Assembly (NCBI RefSeq): GCF_009377235.1
Contig: NZ_VMNX01000081.1
Coordinates: 1-36,187, forward strand
Reading direction: 5' to 3'
Source: Streptomyces acidicola
Lineage (GTDB): Bacteria; Actinomycetota; Actinomycetes; Streptomycetales; Streptomycetaceae
DNA: 36,187 bases
The position numbers and the translations under genes are program-made. Below are positions 8,981-16,132 of this stretch, piece after piece. The first letter of the stretch is position 1, and every line of letters starts with the position of its first letter. The notes under the pieces were generated by a model, which was not told where the DNA came from, did not search any database, and saw nothing but the letters and a program-made list of their open reading frames with translations.

Positions 8981-9889
8981 GTGGAGTCGACCGCTGGCGG
9001 TTCGGGGAATCTGCTGGCCATCAGTGACCTGCACATCGCCTATCCCGAGAACCGTGCCCTGGTCGAACAGATGCGCCCCGAAACCGACGATGACTGGCTC
9101 CTGGTGGCCGGAGACGTCGCCGAGAAGGTGGACGACATCCGCTGGGCGCTGGAGACCCTCGCCGGACGTTTCGCCAAGGTCGTCTGGGCACCGGGCAACC
9201 ACGAGCTGTGGACCCACCCGAAAGAGACCCTCACGGCACGCGGCGTCGAGCGGTACGACCATCTCGTCGCCCTGTGCCGCGAGCTCGGCGTCACCACGCC
9301 CGAGGACCCGTACCCCGTGTGGGAGGGCCCGGGTGGCCCCGCCGTCGTCGCCCCGCTCTTCCTGCTGTACGACTACTCGTTCCTGCCGCCGGGCTGCGCG
9401 ACCAAGGACGAGGGACTGGAGTACGCGCACGGCACCGGCGTCGTGTGCACCGACGAGCAGGTGCTGTACCCCGACCCCTACCCGAGCCGTGACGCCTGGT
9501 GCCGCGCCCGGGTCGCCGAGACCGAGCGCAGGCTCGCCGAGCTCCCCGCGGACCTGCCCACCGTGCTGGTCAACCACTACCCCCTGGACCGGCACCCGAC
9601 GGACATCCTGCGCTACCCCGAGTTCGCGATGTGGTGCGGCACCCGGCTCACCGCCGACTGGCACCGCAGGTTCCGCGTCGAGGTGATGGTCTACGGCCAT
9701 CTGCACATTCCGCGGACCACCTGGCTGGACGGGGTTCGCTTCGAAGAGGTGTCGGTGGGGTACCCACGCGAGTGGCGCCCGCGCCCGAAACCGCCGGGAA
9801 GGCTGCGCCGTATTCTGCCGATGGAGGTCGAAGCCGGTGATCGAGGAGTTGCTCCCGGAGTCGGTCGTGGTCGTGGAGGCGTACGGTGA
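8981..9889 (+). CDS. Calcineurin-like metallophosphoesterase
   Basis: A 302-aa binuclear metal phosphoesterase. The five metal blocks are visible in order: SDLHIAY (D-x-H), VAGDVAE (GD), APGNHELW (GNHE), VLVNHYPL (H) and VYGHLHIPRT (GHxH). GTG 8981 lies 8 bases from GGAGG (8968-8972); the in-frame GTG at 8975 is too close and the more upstream start has no ribosome site. Its 3' end overlaps the phosphopantetheinyl transferase gene by 53 bases, so translation is coupled. In my recollection this pair is conserved side by side in Streptomyces, hinting at a role near holo-ACP formation or turnover, for example as an ACP hydrolase-like partner (inference). Confidence 0.88.
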   Translation: MESTAGGSGNLLAISDLHIAYPENRALVEQMRPETDDDWLLVAGDVAEKVDDIRWALETLAGRFAKVVWAPGNHELWTHPKETLTARGVERYDHLVALCRELGVTTPEDPYPVWEGPGGPAVVAPLFLLYDYSFLPPGCATKDEGLEYAHGTGVVCTDEQVLYPDPYPSRDAWCRARVAETERRLAELPADLPTVLVNHYPLDRHPTDILRYPEFAMWCGTRLTADWHRRFRVEVMVYGHLHIPRTTWLDGVRFEEVSVGYPREWRPRPKPPGRLRRILPMEVEAGDRGVAPGVGRGRGGVR

Positions 9890-10568
9890 AGACGCCTCCC
9901 GCACGGCCGAGGGGCCCGAGAGTGCGTCGCTCTTCCCCGAGGAAGAGGCGGTCATAGCGAGGGCGGTGCCCAAACGCCGCAGGGAGTTCACCGCCGTACG
10001 CGGGTGCGCCCGCCGCGCCATGGAGAAGCTCGGCGTGCCCCCGCAGGCCGTGCTGCCCGGCGAGCGCGGCGCCCCCGCCTGGCCGGAGGGCCTGGTCGGC
10101 AGCATGACGCACTGCGAGGGCTACTGCGCCGCCGCGCTGGTTCGCGCCGCCGACGTGGCGTCCCTCGGCATCGACGCCGAACCTCATCTGCCGCTCCCGA
10201 ACGGCGTCCTGGGCGCCATCGCCCTCCCCACCGAGGAGGCCCGGCTGCACCGCCTGAACGACGAGCGGCCCGGCATCCACTGGGACCGGCTCCTGTTCAG
10301 CGCCAAGGAGTCCGTCTACAAGGCGTGGTTCCCGCTCACCGCCAAGTGGCTGGACTTCTCGGAGGCCGACATCGACGTGTTCGCGGACACCGGCGCTCAC
10401 ACCGGCGCCGGGTCGGGCACCTTCCGGGCCCGGCTCCTCGTGCCCGGGCCGGTGGTGGACGGACAGCGGATCGGGTCCTTCGACGGACGCTGGACCGTAC
10501 GGCGCGGGCTGGTGGCCACCGCCGTGTCGGTGCCCTACCCGACGGAACGCGCGAAGGCCGCCGAATGA
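9837..10568 (+). CDS. 4'-phosphopantetheinyl transferase, Sfp/EntD type
   Basis: A 243-aa enzyme that transfers phosphopantetheine from CoA to the Ser of carrier proteins. Diagnostic motifs are LGIDAEPH (Mg-binding G-I-D-x-E) and FSAKESVYKAW (K-E-x-x-K), preceded by GSMTHCEGYCAAAL. GTG 9837 lies inside the 3' end of the metallophosphoesterase gene, and its stop overlaps the ATG of the prenyl synthase (ATGA). It resembles the housekeeping Sfp-type transferases of Streptomyces and could load any carrier protein in the cell, including the ACP encoded at 28227. Confidence 0.93.
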   Translation: MIEELLPESVVVVEAYGEDASRTAEGPESASLFPEEEAVIARAVPKRRREFTAVRGCARRAMEKLGVPPQAVLPGERGAPAWPEGLVGSMTHCEGYCAAALVRAADVASLGIDAEPHLPLPNGVLGAIALPTEEARLHRLNDERPGIHWDRLLFSAKESVYKAWFPLTAKWLDFSEADIDVFADTGAHTGAGSGTFRARLLVPGPVVDGQRIGSFDGRWTVRRGLVATAVSVPYPTERAKAAE

Positions 10569-11545
10569 CCTCCCTGTCCTACGTCGAACTGCACCGGCGG
10601 TTCACGGGCGAGATCGACGCGGCTCTGGACGCCGCCCTCGACGCGCTGGGGCCGGAGTCGGAATCGGTCCGGGACGCGATCGCCGGACTCCTACGCCACC
10701 AGCAGATGAAGTACCCCCTGTCGGTGCTTCCGCTGCTCGTGCACGCCGCGGAGACGGGCGCCCCCGGACCGGCCGTCCCCCTGTCTGCCGTCCACCTGCT
10801 GTGGTGGACCTCGGCCTGCTACTTCGACGACCTGGCGGACAGCCAGGCGACCGGCACGCCCGAGGGTCTCGGTGAGAACGAGGCACTGCTGGCGGCCGTC
10901 GTCGGCGGGCAGGCGCTGCCCATCCGTATCGTCCAGGCACAGCCCGTACCGGACGCCGTGCGCAACGCCCTCACCGCCGAGATCGTCAACTGTTGGTTTC
11001 CTGCCGTGGAGGGGCAGCTCAGGGACCTGCGAGGAGACAGGGAGGGCGCCGCACGGGAGGCGGTCGTCGCGGCGTACCGGGGCAAGTCCGGGGCTCCCTT
11101 CGCGATGATCACGGCCATGGCCGGCATATGGGCGGGTGCGGACAGCGGGCGCATACGGCTGTGGCGTGAGTTCGGCGACGTCTTCGGCATCCTGTGGCAG
11201 CTGTTCAACGACCAGGAGGACATCCTGTCCGGCCGCAACGAGGACCTGCGGAACGGCACCATGACCTATCTGCTGTCCTGCGCCCTGGAGGAGGCGCCGC
11301 CCGGGGCGAGGAGACACGTGCTGGCGCTGTCCGGCGCCGCGCGGAGTTCCGGACGGGCACGGCAGGAGCTCATGGACCTGCTCCTCGCGCCCGCCGTGCT
11401 CCGCAGGTACCAGAAGGACCTCGAGATGTTCCGCGACGAGGCGTACCGCATCCTCGGTGAACTGGGCGGCCACGAGGAGCCCTCGGCGGCCCTGCGGCAG
11501 CTCGTGGACCAGTCGGGCGGACTGTACCTGCGGGCGACCGCCTGA
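10565..11545 (+). CDS. Class I isoprenyl diphosphate synthase-like protein (ComQ-like?)
   Basis: A 326-aa all-alpha polyprenyl synthetase-fold protein. The first Asp-rich region reads YFDDLADSQ (about residues 86-94) and the second FNDQEDILSG; Lys in YRGKSGAPFAM fits the family. The second motif begins N-D rather than D-D and the first is short, so the protein deviates from canonical farnesyl/geranylgeranyl diphosphate synthases, as ComQ-type peptide prenyltransferases also do. The ATG overlaps the upstream stop (ATGA), and it ends 72 bases before a convergent gene for a 75-aa peptide ending W-C-P-E-I. No terpene cyclase or phytoene gene is adjacent. It may make a prenyl diphosphate, or both make it and attach it to a peptide; the second is inference. 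Confidence 0.82.
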   Translation: MTSLSYVELHRRFTGEIDAALDAALDALGPESESVRDAIAGLLRHQQMKYPLSVLPLLVHAAETGAPGPAVPLSAVHLLWWTSACYFDDLADSQATGTPEGLGENEALLAAVVGGQALPIRIVQAQPVPDAVRNALTAEIVNCWFPAVEGQLRDLRGDREGAAREAVVAAYRGKSGAPFAMITAMAGIWAGADSGRIRLWREFGDVFGILWQLFNDQEDILSGRNEDLRNGTMTYLLSCALEEAPPGARRHVLALSGAARSSGRARQELMDLLLAPAVLRRYQKDLEMFRDEAYRILGELGGHEEPSAALRQLVDQSGGLYLRATA

Positions 11546-11548
11546 GCC

Positions 11549-11581
11549 GGCCCGCCCTTACTAGGTCCTGTCGCGGGCCGC
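11549..11581. terminator. Hairpin between convergent prenyl synthase and small-peptide genes
   Basis: An 8-bp inverted repeat (CGGCCCGC with its complement at 11574-11581) and a 17-base loop lies in the 71-base space between two convergent stops. There is no T-run. Confidence 0.5.
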
Positions 11582-11616
11582 TCCTGGTTCGCCGGGGAAC
11601 GGGCCTCCACCGGGTG

Positions 11617-11844
11617 TCAGATCTCCGGGCACCAGCTCCGCAGCAGCTGGAAGAACTCCTCCTCGTTGCCCGCGAGTCCGGCCGCCGCCAAGGCCTGCTC
11701 GGCCTCGGCGAGCGCGGCGGTCGGCACCACGGGTGGTCGGCACCCGTCCGGCGGGCCGTCGAACGCGGCTCGTACGGTCTGCAAGAGCCGCAGATAGGCC
11801 TGCACGGCGGTGCGTTCGTGGTCGGTCAGTACGGCGGTCGGCAT
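11617..11844 (-). CDS. 75-aa peptide ending W-C-P-E-I (candidate prenylated-peptide precursor)
   Basis: A small protein with no family I recognise. ATG 11844 (MPTAVLTDHERTAVQAYL) has a strong ribosome site, AGGGGAG, 9 bases upstream, so this start is preferred over a longer open frame from 11985. The first two thirds look helical and acidic (AEAEQALAAAGLAGNEEEFF); the protein ends LLRSWCPEI, placing Trp fifth and Cys fourth from the C-terminus. ComX pheromone precursors are of similar size, with a helical leader and a prenylated Trp near the C-terminus; C-P-E-I also has the shape of a CaaX box. It lies 151 bases downstream of the FAD enzyme on the same strand and next to a convergent prenyl synthase. 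That the gene is real is likely; the precursor role is inference. Confidence 0.6.
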   Translation of the reverse strand: MPTAVLTDHERTAVQAYLRLLQTVRAAFDGPPDGCRPPVVPTAALAEAEQALAAAGLAGNEEEFFQLLRSWCPEI

Positions 11845-11995
11845 CGGACGGCTCTCCCCTGTTCGGCCGGTCTGATCGGTGCGTGCGCCCCGGCAGGGTG
11901 GTGGCGCACCTCCAGCTTGCCGTCCGCCACTGACAATCCCGTTCCCGTACGCGGAGGTTCGCCCGCTCAGCGGAGGTGAATCCATTGCCGCATGC

Positions 11996-13432
11996 CTACC
12001 TCCCGGCCTCCTCCGGCGCCCCGGACACCGCCGCCCGTTCCCCCTCCGTGAGCGGCGGACCCGTCAGTGGGGCCTTCAGCGGGCCTCGCACGACGGCGAG
12101 GAGCACTTCGGGTGCGAGCAGGGTGCCGGGCGGCTTGGAGAGGGTCATGACGCCGAGGAACGCCCGGAAGACCAGGGGGCGGCCCGTCGCGGTGCGCAAA
12201 AGGCGGTTCACGTAACGGGTGAACAGGCGCTGGACGAGGCCGGGCTGCTCGCCGACCGCTTCCGGGTAGCGGATGTCCGTCTCCGTGGCCAGCTGCCACG
12301 CCATCGACACCGGACCGGCCACCGCCCGCTGCACCCGCCGAGCGAGCCTCGGAGCCATGAGCCCGTGCGCGGCCACCCGCTCGCGCAGCACGAGGGCGCT
12401 CTGTGCGGCCACCGACATGCCGTGACCGTACAGCGGGTTGTAGGTGGCCACCGAGTCACCGATCGCGACGAACCCCTCGGGCCAGGCCGAGACCTTCTCG
12501 TAGAAGCGCCGACGGTTGACGGTGCTGCGGGTGACGACCACGTCCGTCAGCGGTTCCGCGTCGGCCAGCAGCTCGCCCACCACGGGGTGGCGCAGGTTCC
12601 TCGCAAAGGCCTCGAACTCCTCGGCGGACGCGGTCGGCTGGCCACCGCGCGTGCCCGACACCGTCACCAGCCAGCGCCCGCCCTCGATGGGCACGAGGGT
12701 CGCGCTCTGCCCTGGCACCGGCCGCCCCGCGTCCGGCTGGACGTTGACGACGGGGAACTCCTCGGTGCCCGCCGGCGCGCGGAAGACCCGGCTGGCGTAC
12801 ACGAGCCCGGAGTCGACCTCGCCCAGCGGTGCCGGCGGCACACCCAGCGCGTCCAGCCACATCGTGGCCCGCGAGCCGCGCCCCGAGGCGTCCACCACCA
12901 GGTCGGCGGCCAGGACACGCTCCTCGCCATCGGCCGAACGGATCCGCACCCCCGTCACCCGGGACGCGCCGCCCTCCAGCCCCAGCAGTTCGGTGCCCTG
13001 CACCACGGTGATCCGTGACTGCCTGACGACCTCGGCGCGGATCACCGACTCCAGCAGGTCCCGGCTGCACGCGATCATGAACTCCATCTCGGGCCAGCGC
13101 CGCACCCAGCCCTGCGCCGACAGTGAGACGAGCCCGGTCGGCAGCGGGATCCGGCGGGCGCCCGCGGCCAGCCAGGCGTCGGTCACCCCGGGCAGCAGCT
13201 CCTCCATCGCGCGGACGCCCCCGGACCACAGCAGGTGCGCATGACGGGCCTGCGGGACGCCCCGGCGCGATGCGGGGCCCTCGGGCAGCAGATCGCGCTC
13301 GATGACCGTGACATCGGCGTACGGGCGCAGCGCGGCGGCGGACAGCAGGCCGGCCAGGCCCCCGCCGATGACGACGGCTCGACGGAGTTCCGACGGCGCC
13401 GTGGATCCGGGGACGTCAGCGGGTTCGCTCAT
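11996..13432 (-). CDS. FAD-dependent monooxygenase, polyene-epoxidase-like
   Basis: A 478-aa flavoprotein. The N-terminal dinucleotide loop is VIGGGLAGLL (residues 21-30). VVDASGRGSRATMWLDALG and the late FAD motif GDSVATYNPLYGHGMS place it with group-A FAD monooxygenases; the closest family I recall is the squalene-epoxidase-like polyene epoxidases of polyether pathways (MonCI/Lsd18 type). It could epoxidise the double bonds of a prenyl chain. ATG 13432 overlaps the upstream membrane-protein gene by 17 bases; the longer start at 13462 would overlap more and has no ribosome site. It is the fourth gene of the xre-immA-membrane-FAD operon. Confidence 0.82.
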   Translation of the reverse strand: MSEPADVPGSTAPSELRRAVVIGGGLAGLLSAAALRPYADVTVIERDLLPEGPASRRGVPQARHAHLLWSGGVRAMEELLPGVTDAWLAAGARRIPLPTGLVSLSAQGWVRRWPEMEFMIACSRDLLESVIRAEVVRQSRITVVQGTELLGLEGGASRVTGVRIRSADGEERVLAADLVVDASGRGSRATMWLDALGVPPAPLGEVDSGLVYASRVFRAPAGTEEFPVVNVQPDAGRPVPGQSATLVPIEGGRWLVTVSGTRGGQPTASAEEFEAFARNLRHPVVGELLADAEPLTDVVVTRSTVNRRRFYEKVSAWPEGFVAIGDSVATYNPLYGHGMSVAAQSALVLRERVAAHGLMAPRLARRVQRAVAGPVSMAWQLATETDIRYPEAVGEQPGLVQRLFTRYVNRLLRTATGRPLVFRAFLGVMTLSKPPGTLLAPEVLLAVVRGPLKAPLTGPPLTEGERAAVSGAPEEAGR

Positions 13433-14630
13433 GGAAGTCGCTCTCTGGCAGGGGCGCGGCATGCTCCCGGGCAGCCGCGACGACGGGTGACTGACTGAGG
13501 GCCAGGGACAGCCGGACCAGGTCGCGCGGACGGTCTGTCGAAGGGGTCGGGGTCGGGGCGGCGCCGGTCCCCGCCGAGCTGATGATCCGGCCCTCCGGGT
13601 CGGCCGCCCGGGCCCGTACCGCCACCGTCACCATCGCCGCGTCGGCCTCGGCCCGAGCATGGTCGGGCGCGGAACCCGACGCGACGGCCGCGTCATAGGC
13701 CCTCGCCCGCACCTCGGAGTCGAAGTACGGGTGCAGATGGAGCATGCCGTCATGGATGTCCGACTCTCGCTGCGTCACCCGCAGTTGGACCGGCGACCAC
13801 CAGGCGATCCGCACCGCACGCTCGCCCTGGTCGGCCACGGGCCTGAGCTCCCGCCACAGCGGGTCCAGCCTCCGGTACGTCGACCAGGTCGTCCAGGAGT
13901 CCCCGATGCGCTGGCAGGCCAGCGGCAGAGCGAAACCGACCGCGCTGATCTGCGCGCCGGCGGAGGCCAGCACGGGCGCCACATAGGTGCTCAGGTCGTC
14001 CAGGTTCCCACCGTTCCAGCGGGCCACCACGGCCGCGAACTTCGCCGCCGAGTAGGGGACGTTCGACAGGAAGCCGAGCGCGATGATCAGCAGCCCGGCC
14101 CGCAGCCAGCCACGCACCTGGAGAGCCCAGCGCCAGCACATGACAACCGTGGCGACGCCCGCGACGGAGAACGCGGCGAGGTAGAGCACGATCATCTCGC
14201 GGATGAACGGCGTGTTGGCGTAATAGGTGTCCAGGTCCCGCAGCCGCTCCACCGGCGCGTCCCCGAGTGCGAACAGCACCACGATCGCCACGCTCACCGC
14301 GCCGTACCCGGCGATCCAGCGGCGCGACAGCCGGCGGGTCACCTCGGGGGGACCGCCCCGCCAGTTGATGATCAGCACCAGGCAGGAGGCGCTCAAGGCG
14401 CACAGCAGGACGTAGACGAGAGGCGCCGAGACGTTGGTGATGCCGGTGACGCGGTTGACCTCGGCGATCGTCGGCGGGGCGGCGAAGCAGAACACCAGGC
14501 TCGCCAGCGTGAGCAGCGCGCACACGGACCGCAGCAGCGGATCGCGCCAGCCGCGCAGCAACGCGGGCGTCTTGACGGCGAGGACGACCGCCATCGCCAC
14601 CGCGGGGATGTAGTAACTGGACCCGTCCAT
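13416..14630 (-). CDS. Multi-pass membrane protein, MAB_1171c-like putative transporter
   Basis: A 404-aa protein with about seven hydrophobic segments in its first 240 residues (roughly 5-20, 28-48, 58-80, 103-123, 143-166, 177-198, 214-238) and a cytosolic C-terminal region of about 160 residues containing WSPVQLRVTQRESDIHDGMLHLHPYFD, with a Pro-rich low-complexity tail. N-terminus and layout match the actinobacterial MAB_1171c family of putative transporters as I remember it; the family has no established substrate. ATG 14630 (MDGSSYYIPAVAMAV) is 10 bases after the immA stop. A receptor or exporter role for a signal molecule would fit the context but is inference. Confidence 0.72.
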   Translation of the reverse strand: MDGSSYYIPAVAMAVVLAVKTPALLRGWRDPLLRSVCALLTLASLVFCFAAPPTIAEVNRVTGITNVSAPLVYVLLCALSASCLVLIINWRGGPPEVTRRLSRRWIAGYGAVSVAIVVLFALGDAPVERLRDLDTYYANTPFIREMIVLYLAAFSVAGVATVVMCWRWALQVRGWLRAGLLIIALGFLSNVPYSAAKFAAVVARWNGGNLDDLSTYVAPVLASAGAQISAVGFALPLACQRIGDSWTTWSTYRRLDPLWRELRPVADQGERAVRIAWWSPVQLRVTQRESDIHDGMLHLHPYFDSEVRARAYDAAVASGSAPDHARAEADAAMVTVAVRARAADPEGRIISSAGTGAAPTPTPSTDRPRDLVRLSLALSQSPVVAAAREHAAPLPESDFHERTR

Positions 14631-14640
14631 CTCCGGCGGC

Positions 14641-15189
14641 TCAGCCCTGCGGCCCGCGATAGCCCAGGGAGGCCTCGATGCGCCCCGCGAGCCGGTCGCG
14701 CTGCACCGGCCCGCGCAGCGCCGAACCCGCAAGCCAGGTACGGCACTTGCTCGCCAGCAGCAGTCCGAAGCTCTCGGCGTCCTGCTCGTCCTTCACGTCG
14801 AACCGGGTGCGCGCCGCGACCTTCTGGACCGTCGCCCGCAGATCGGCCCCGTCGCTCAGTAGGCGCGCCGCGACCGTGGCACCCTCCACGTGGTGGCCGC
14901 AGTGTCCGGCGTGCATGTGCCACAGCTCGTGCCCGAGGATCACCAACTGGTGGTCGGGTGCGGTGCGTTCCTCGATCACGACGAGGTCCTGCTCGGCCAT
15001 GTCCAGCCACAGCCCGCTCGCGGTGCCCGGCGGAAAGGCGGCCGTACGGTACTGGACGGGGCGGCCGCGACGTCTGCCCATGGCGTCGCACAGCGCGGAG
15101 TACAGGCCGGCGGGCTCCGCCGGTGCCGGGAGCGTCAGCTCGCCGACCAACTCGCCGCACAGGCGGCGCATTTCCCTTCCGATGCCCAC
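14641..15189 (-). CDS. ImmA/IrrE-family metallo-endopeptidase
   Basis: A 182-aa zinc protease-like protein with HELWH at residues 87-91 and further histidines at once after it (HMHAGHCGHH). ImmA/IrrE proteases cleave a partner XRE-type repressor and so turn on its targets; the partner is usually the adjacent HTH gene, as here. GTG 15189 has GGGGGAG 7 bases upstream and lies 14 bases after the xre stop. The late downstream acidic metal ligand is not obvious by eye (candidates lie in VKDEQDAESF). Confidence 0.85.
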   Translation of the reverse strand: MGIGREMRRLCGELVGELTLPAPAEPAGLYSALCDAMGRRRGRPVQYRTAAFPPGTASGLWLDMAEQDLVVIEERTAPDHQLVILGHELWHMHAGHCGHHVEGATVAARLLSDGADLRATVQKVAARTRFDVKDEQDAESFGLLLASKCRTWLAGSALRGPVQRDRLAGRIEASLGYRGPQG

Positions 15190-15203
15190 TGTTCTCCCCC
15201 GGG

Positions 15204-15869
15204 TCAGGACTCGGGCCGCTTGACGCTCTCCAGGAGCATGTCGAGCCACTCCGCCACCTTGTCGCGATGCTGGTCGGTGGGCAGCTGTGCCGCACGCCAG
15301 GCGATACCGCGGACACCGTGGTCCTGGAGCAGTCGCTCCAGCGGGTCGTCGGTGGCCTGGGTGGTCGGCGCGGCCTCCCGCTCGCGGTCGGCGAGCTGCT
15401 GGAGCAGCTCCTGCTCGGTGCGCATGAGGGCGCTCGCGAGTGCCTCCGGGTCCTCGGCAGTGAGGAAGCCGGCGTGCACTCTGAAGAAGCGCTGGATGGC
15501 GTCGCAGTGCTCCATCGTGGGGCGCCGGTCGCCATTGATGAGGGCTCCCGCCTGCTGACGCGACATGCCCGCGCCGTCGGCGATCTCCTGCTGCGTGTAC
15601 CTGCGTCCGTTGGGCTTGAGTCGGGTACGCCGCAGCAGGGCCAGCCGCTGCACGAACCGGGCCTGCAGATCCTGCTCCCCGGCGGGCCGACCGCCCAGCA
15701 GCGCCTTCACCACGGACTCCGGCACCCCGGAGGCCGACGACAGGCGCCGGGCGTCGAAGACCTCGCCGTGGGGCACGCCCAGCCGGTCGGCGAGCGCGGT
15801 GACACGGGCCACGACGGCCGGCAGCAGCACCGTCGCCGCAGCGTCCGGAACCTCGAAGCCATCCGTCAC
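15204..15869 (-). CDS. XRE-family helix-turn-helix regulator
   Basis: A 221-aa DNA-binding protein. The HTH lies at about residues 88-125 (RRYTQQEIADGAGMSRQQAG, then LINGDRRPTMEHCDAI), flanked by helical N- and C-terminal regions. GTG 15869 is preceded by AGGAG with 8 bases spacing. It is the first gene of the minus-strand operon with immA, membrane protein, FAD enzyme and probably the 75-aa peptide. A perfect 22-bp palindrome 132 bases upstream is the likely operator. By analogy with ImmR/ImmA, this would be a repressor removed by the neighbouring protease. Confidence 0.85.
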   Translation of the reverse strand: MTDGFEVPDAAATVLLPAVVARVTALADRLGVPHGEVFDARRLSSASGVPESVVKALLGGRPAGEQDLQARFVQRLALLRRTRLKPNGRRYTQQEIADGAGMSRQQAGALINGDRRPTMEHCDAIQRFFRVHAGFLTAEDPEALASALMRTEQELLQQLADREREAAPTTQATDDPLERLLQDHGVRGIAWRAAQLPTDQHRDKVAEWLDMLLESVKRPES

Positions 15870-16000
15870 CGACAGATCTCCTACGTCTCTCTCAAGCCAG
15901 TCCCATGATGGTGCCGAATTCCCCGGAACGCGAGCCCCGGGCATAGTCCACCACCGTGAACTGCACGGAGATTAGCCCCTGACTCGAACTCACATCCAGC

Positions 16001-16022
16001 TCTCGCCACAACTGTGGCGAGA
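16001..16022. promoter_or_regulatory. Perfect 22-bp palindrome, candidate XRE operator
   Basis: Half-site TCTCGCCACA, a 2-base AC spacer, then the exact complement. It sits in the divergent region between the XRE regulator and the MmyB-like gene, where a dimeric regulator could control both directions. An incomplete match to the right half (CAGTGGCGGA on the minus strand, near 11926) occurs upstream of the 75-aa peptide gene. Confidence 0.7.
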
Positions 16023-16056
16023 TTCGGCCGTCAACGGCCGTAAAATGCCACGATAG

Positions 16057-16086
16057 TTGACATGACGTCTGCACGGGCCTCAGGAT
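16057..16086 (+). promoter_or_regulatory. Predicted sigma-70-type promoter of the MmyB-like gene
   Basis: TTGACA at 16057-16062 and CAGGAT at 16081-16086 with an 18-base spacer, a good match to vegetative Streptomyces promoters. It lies 35 bases right of the palindrome at 16001-16022 and 46 bases before the ATG at 16133. Confidence 0.55.
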
Positions 16087-16132
16087 CAAGACGCCGCGTG
16101 AAGGCCGCATAGGCAAGAGGGGTGACCTCCCG

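Noticed and set aside
11845..11985. Upstream extension of the 75-aa peptide to a start at 11985
   Set aside because: The added residues are low-complexity and the internal ATG 11844 has a much better ribosome site.
13433..13462. Longer N-terminus for the FAD enzyme from 13462
   Set aside because: ATG 13432 puts the dinucleotide-binding strand at the usual distance from the N-terminus, and the extra residues overlap the upstream gene further.
15892..15993. A 33-codon minus-strand leader ORF (GTG 15993) upstream of the XRE gene
   Set aside because: It lies between the palindrome and the XRE start, but it has only a weak ribosome site and no recognisable sequence. Probably chance.
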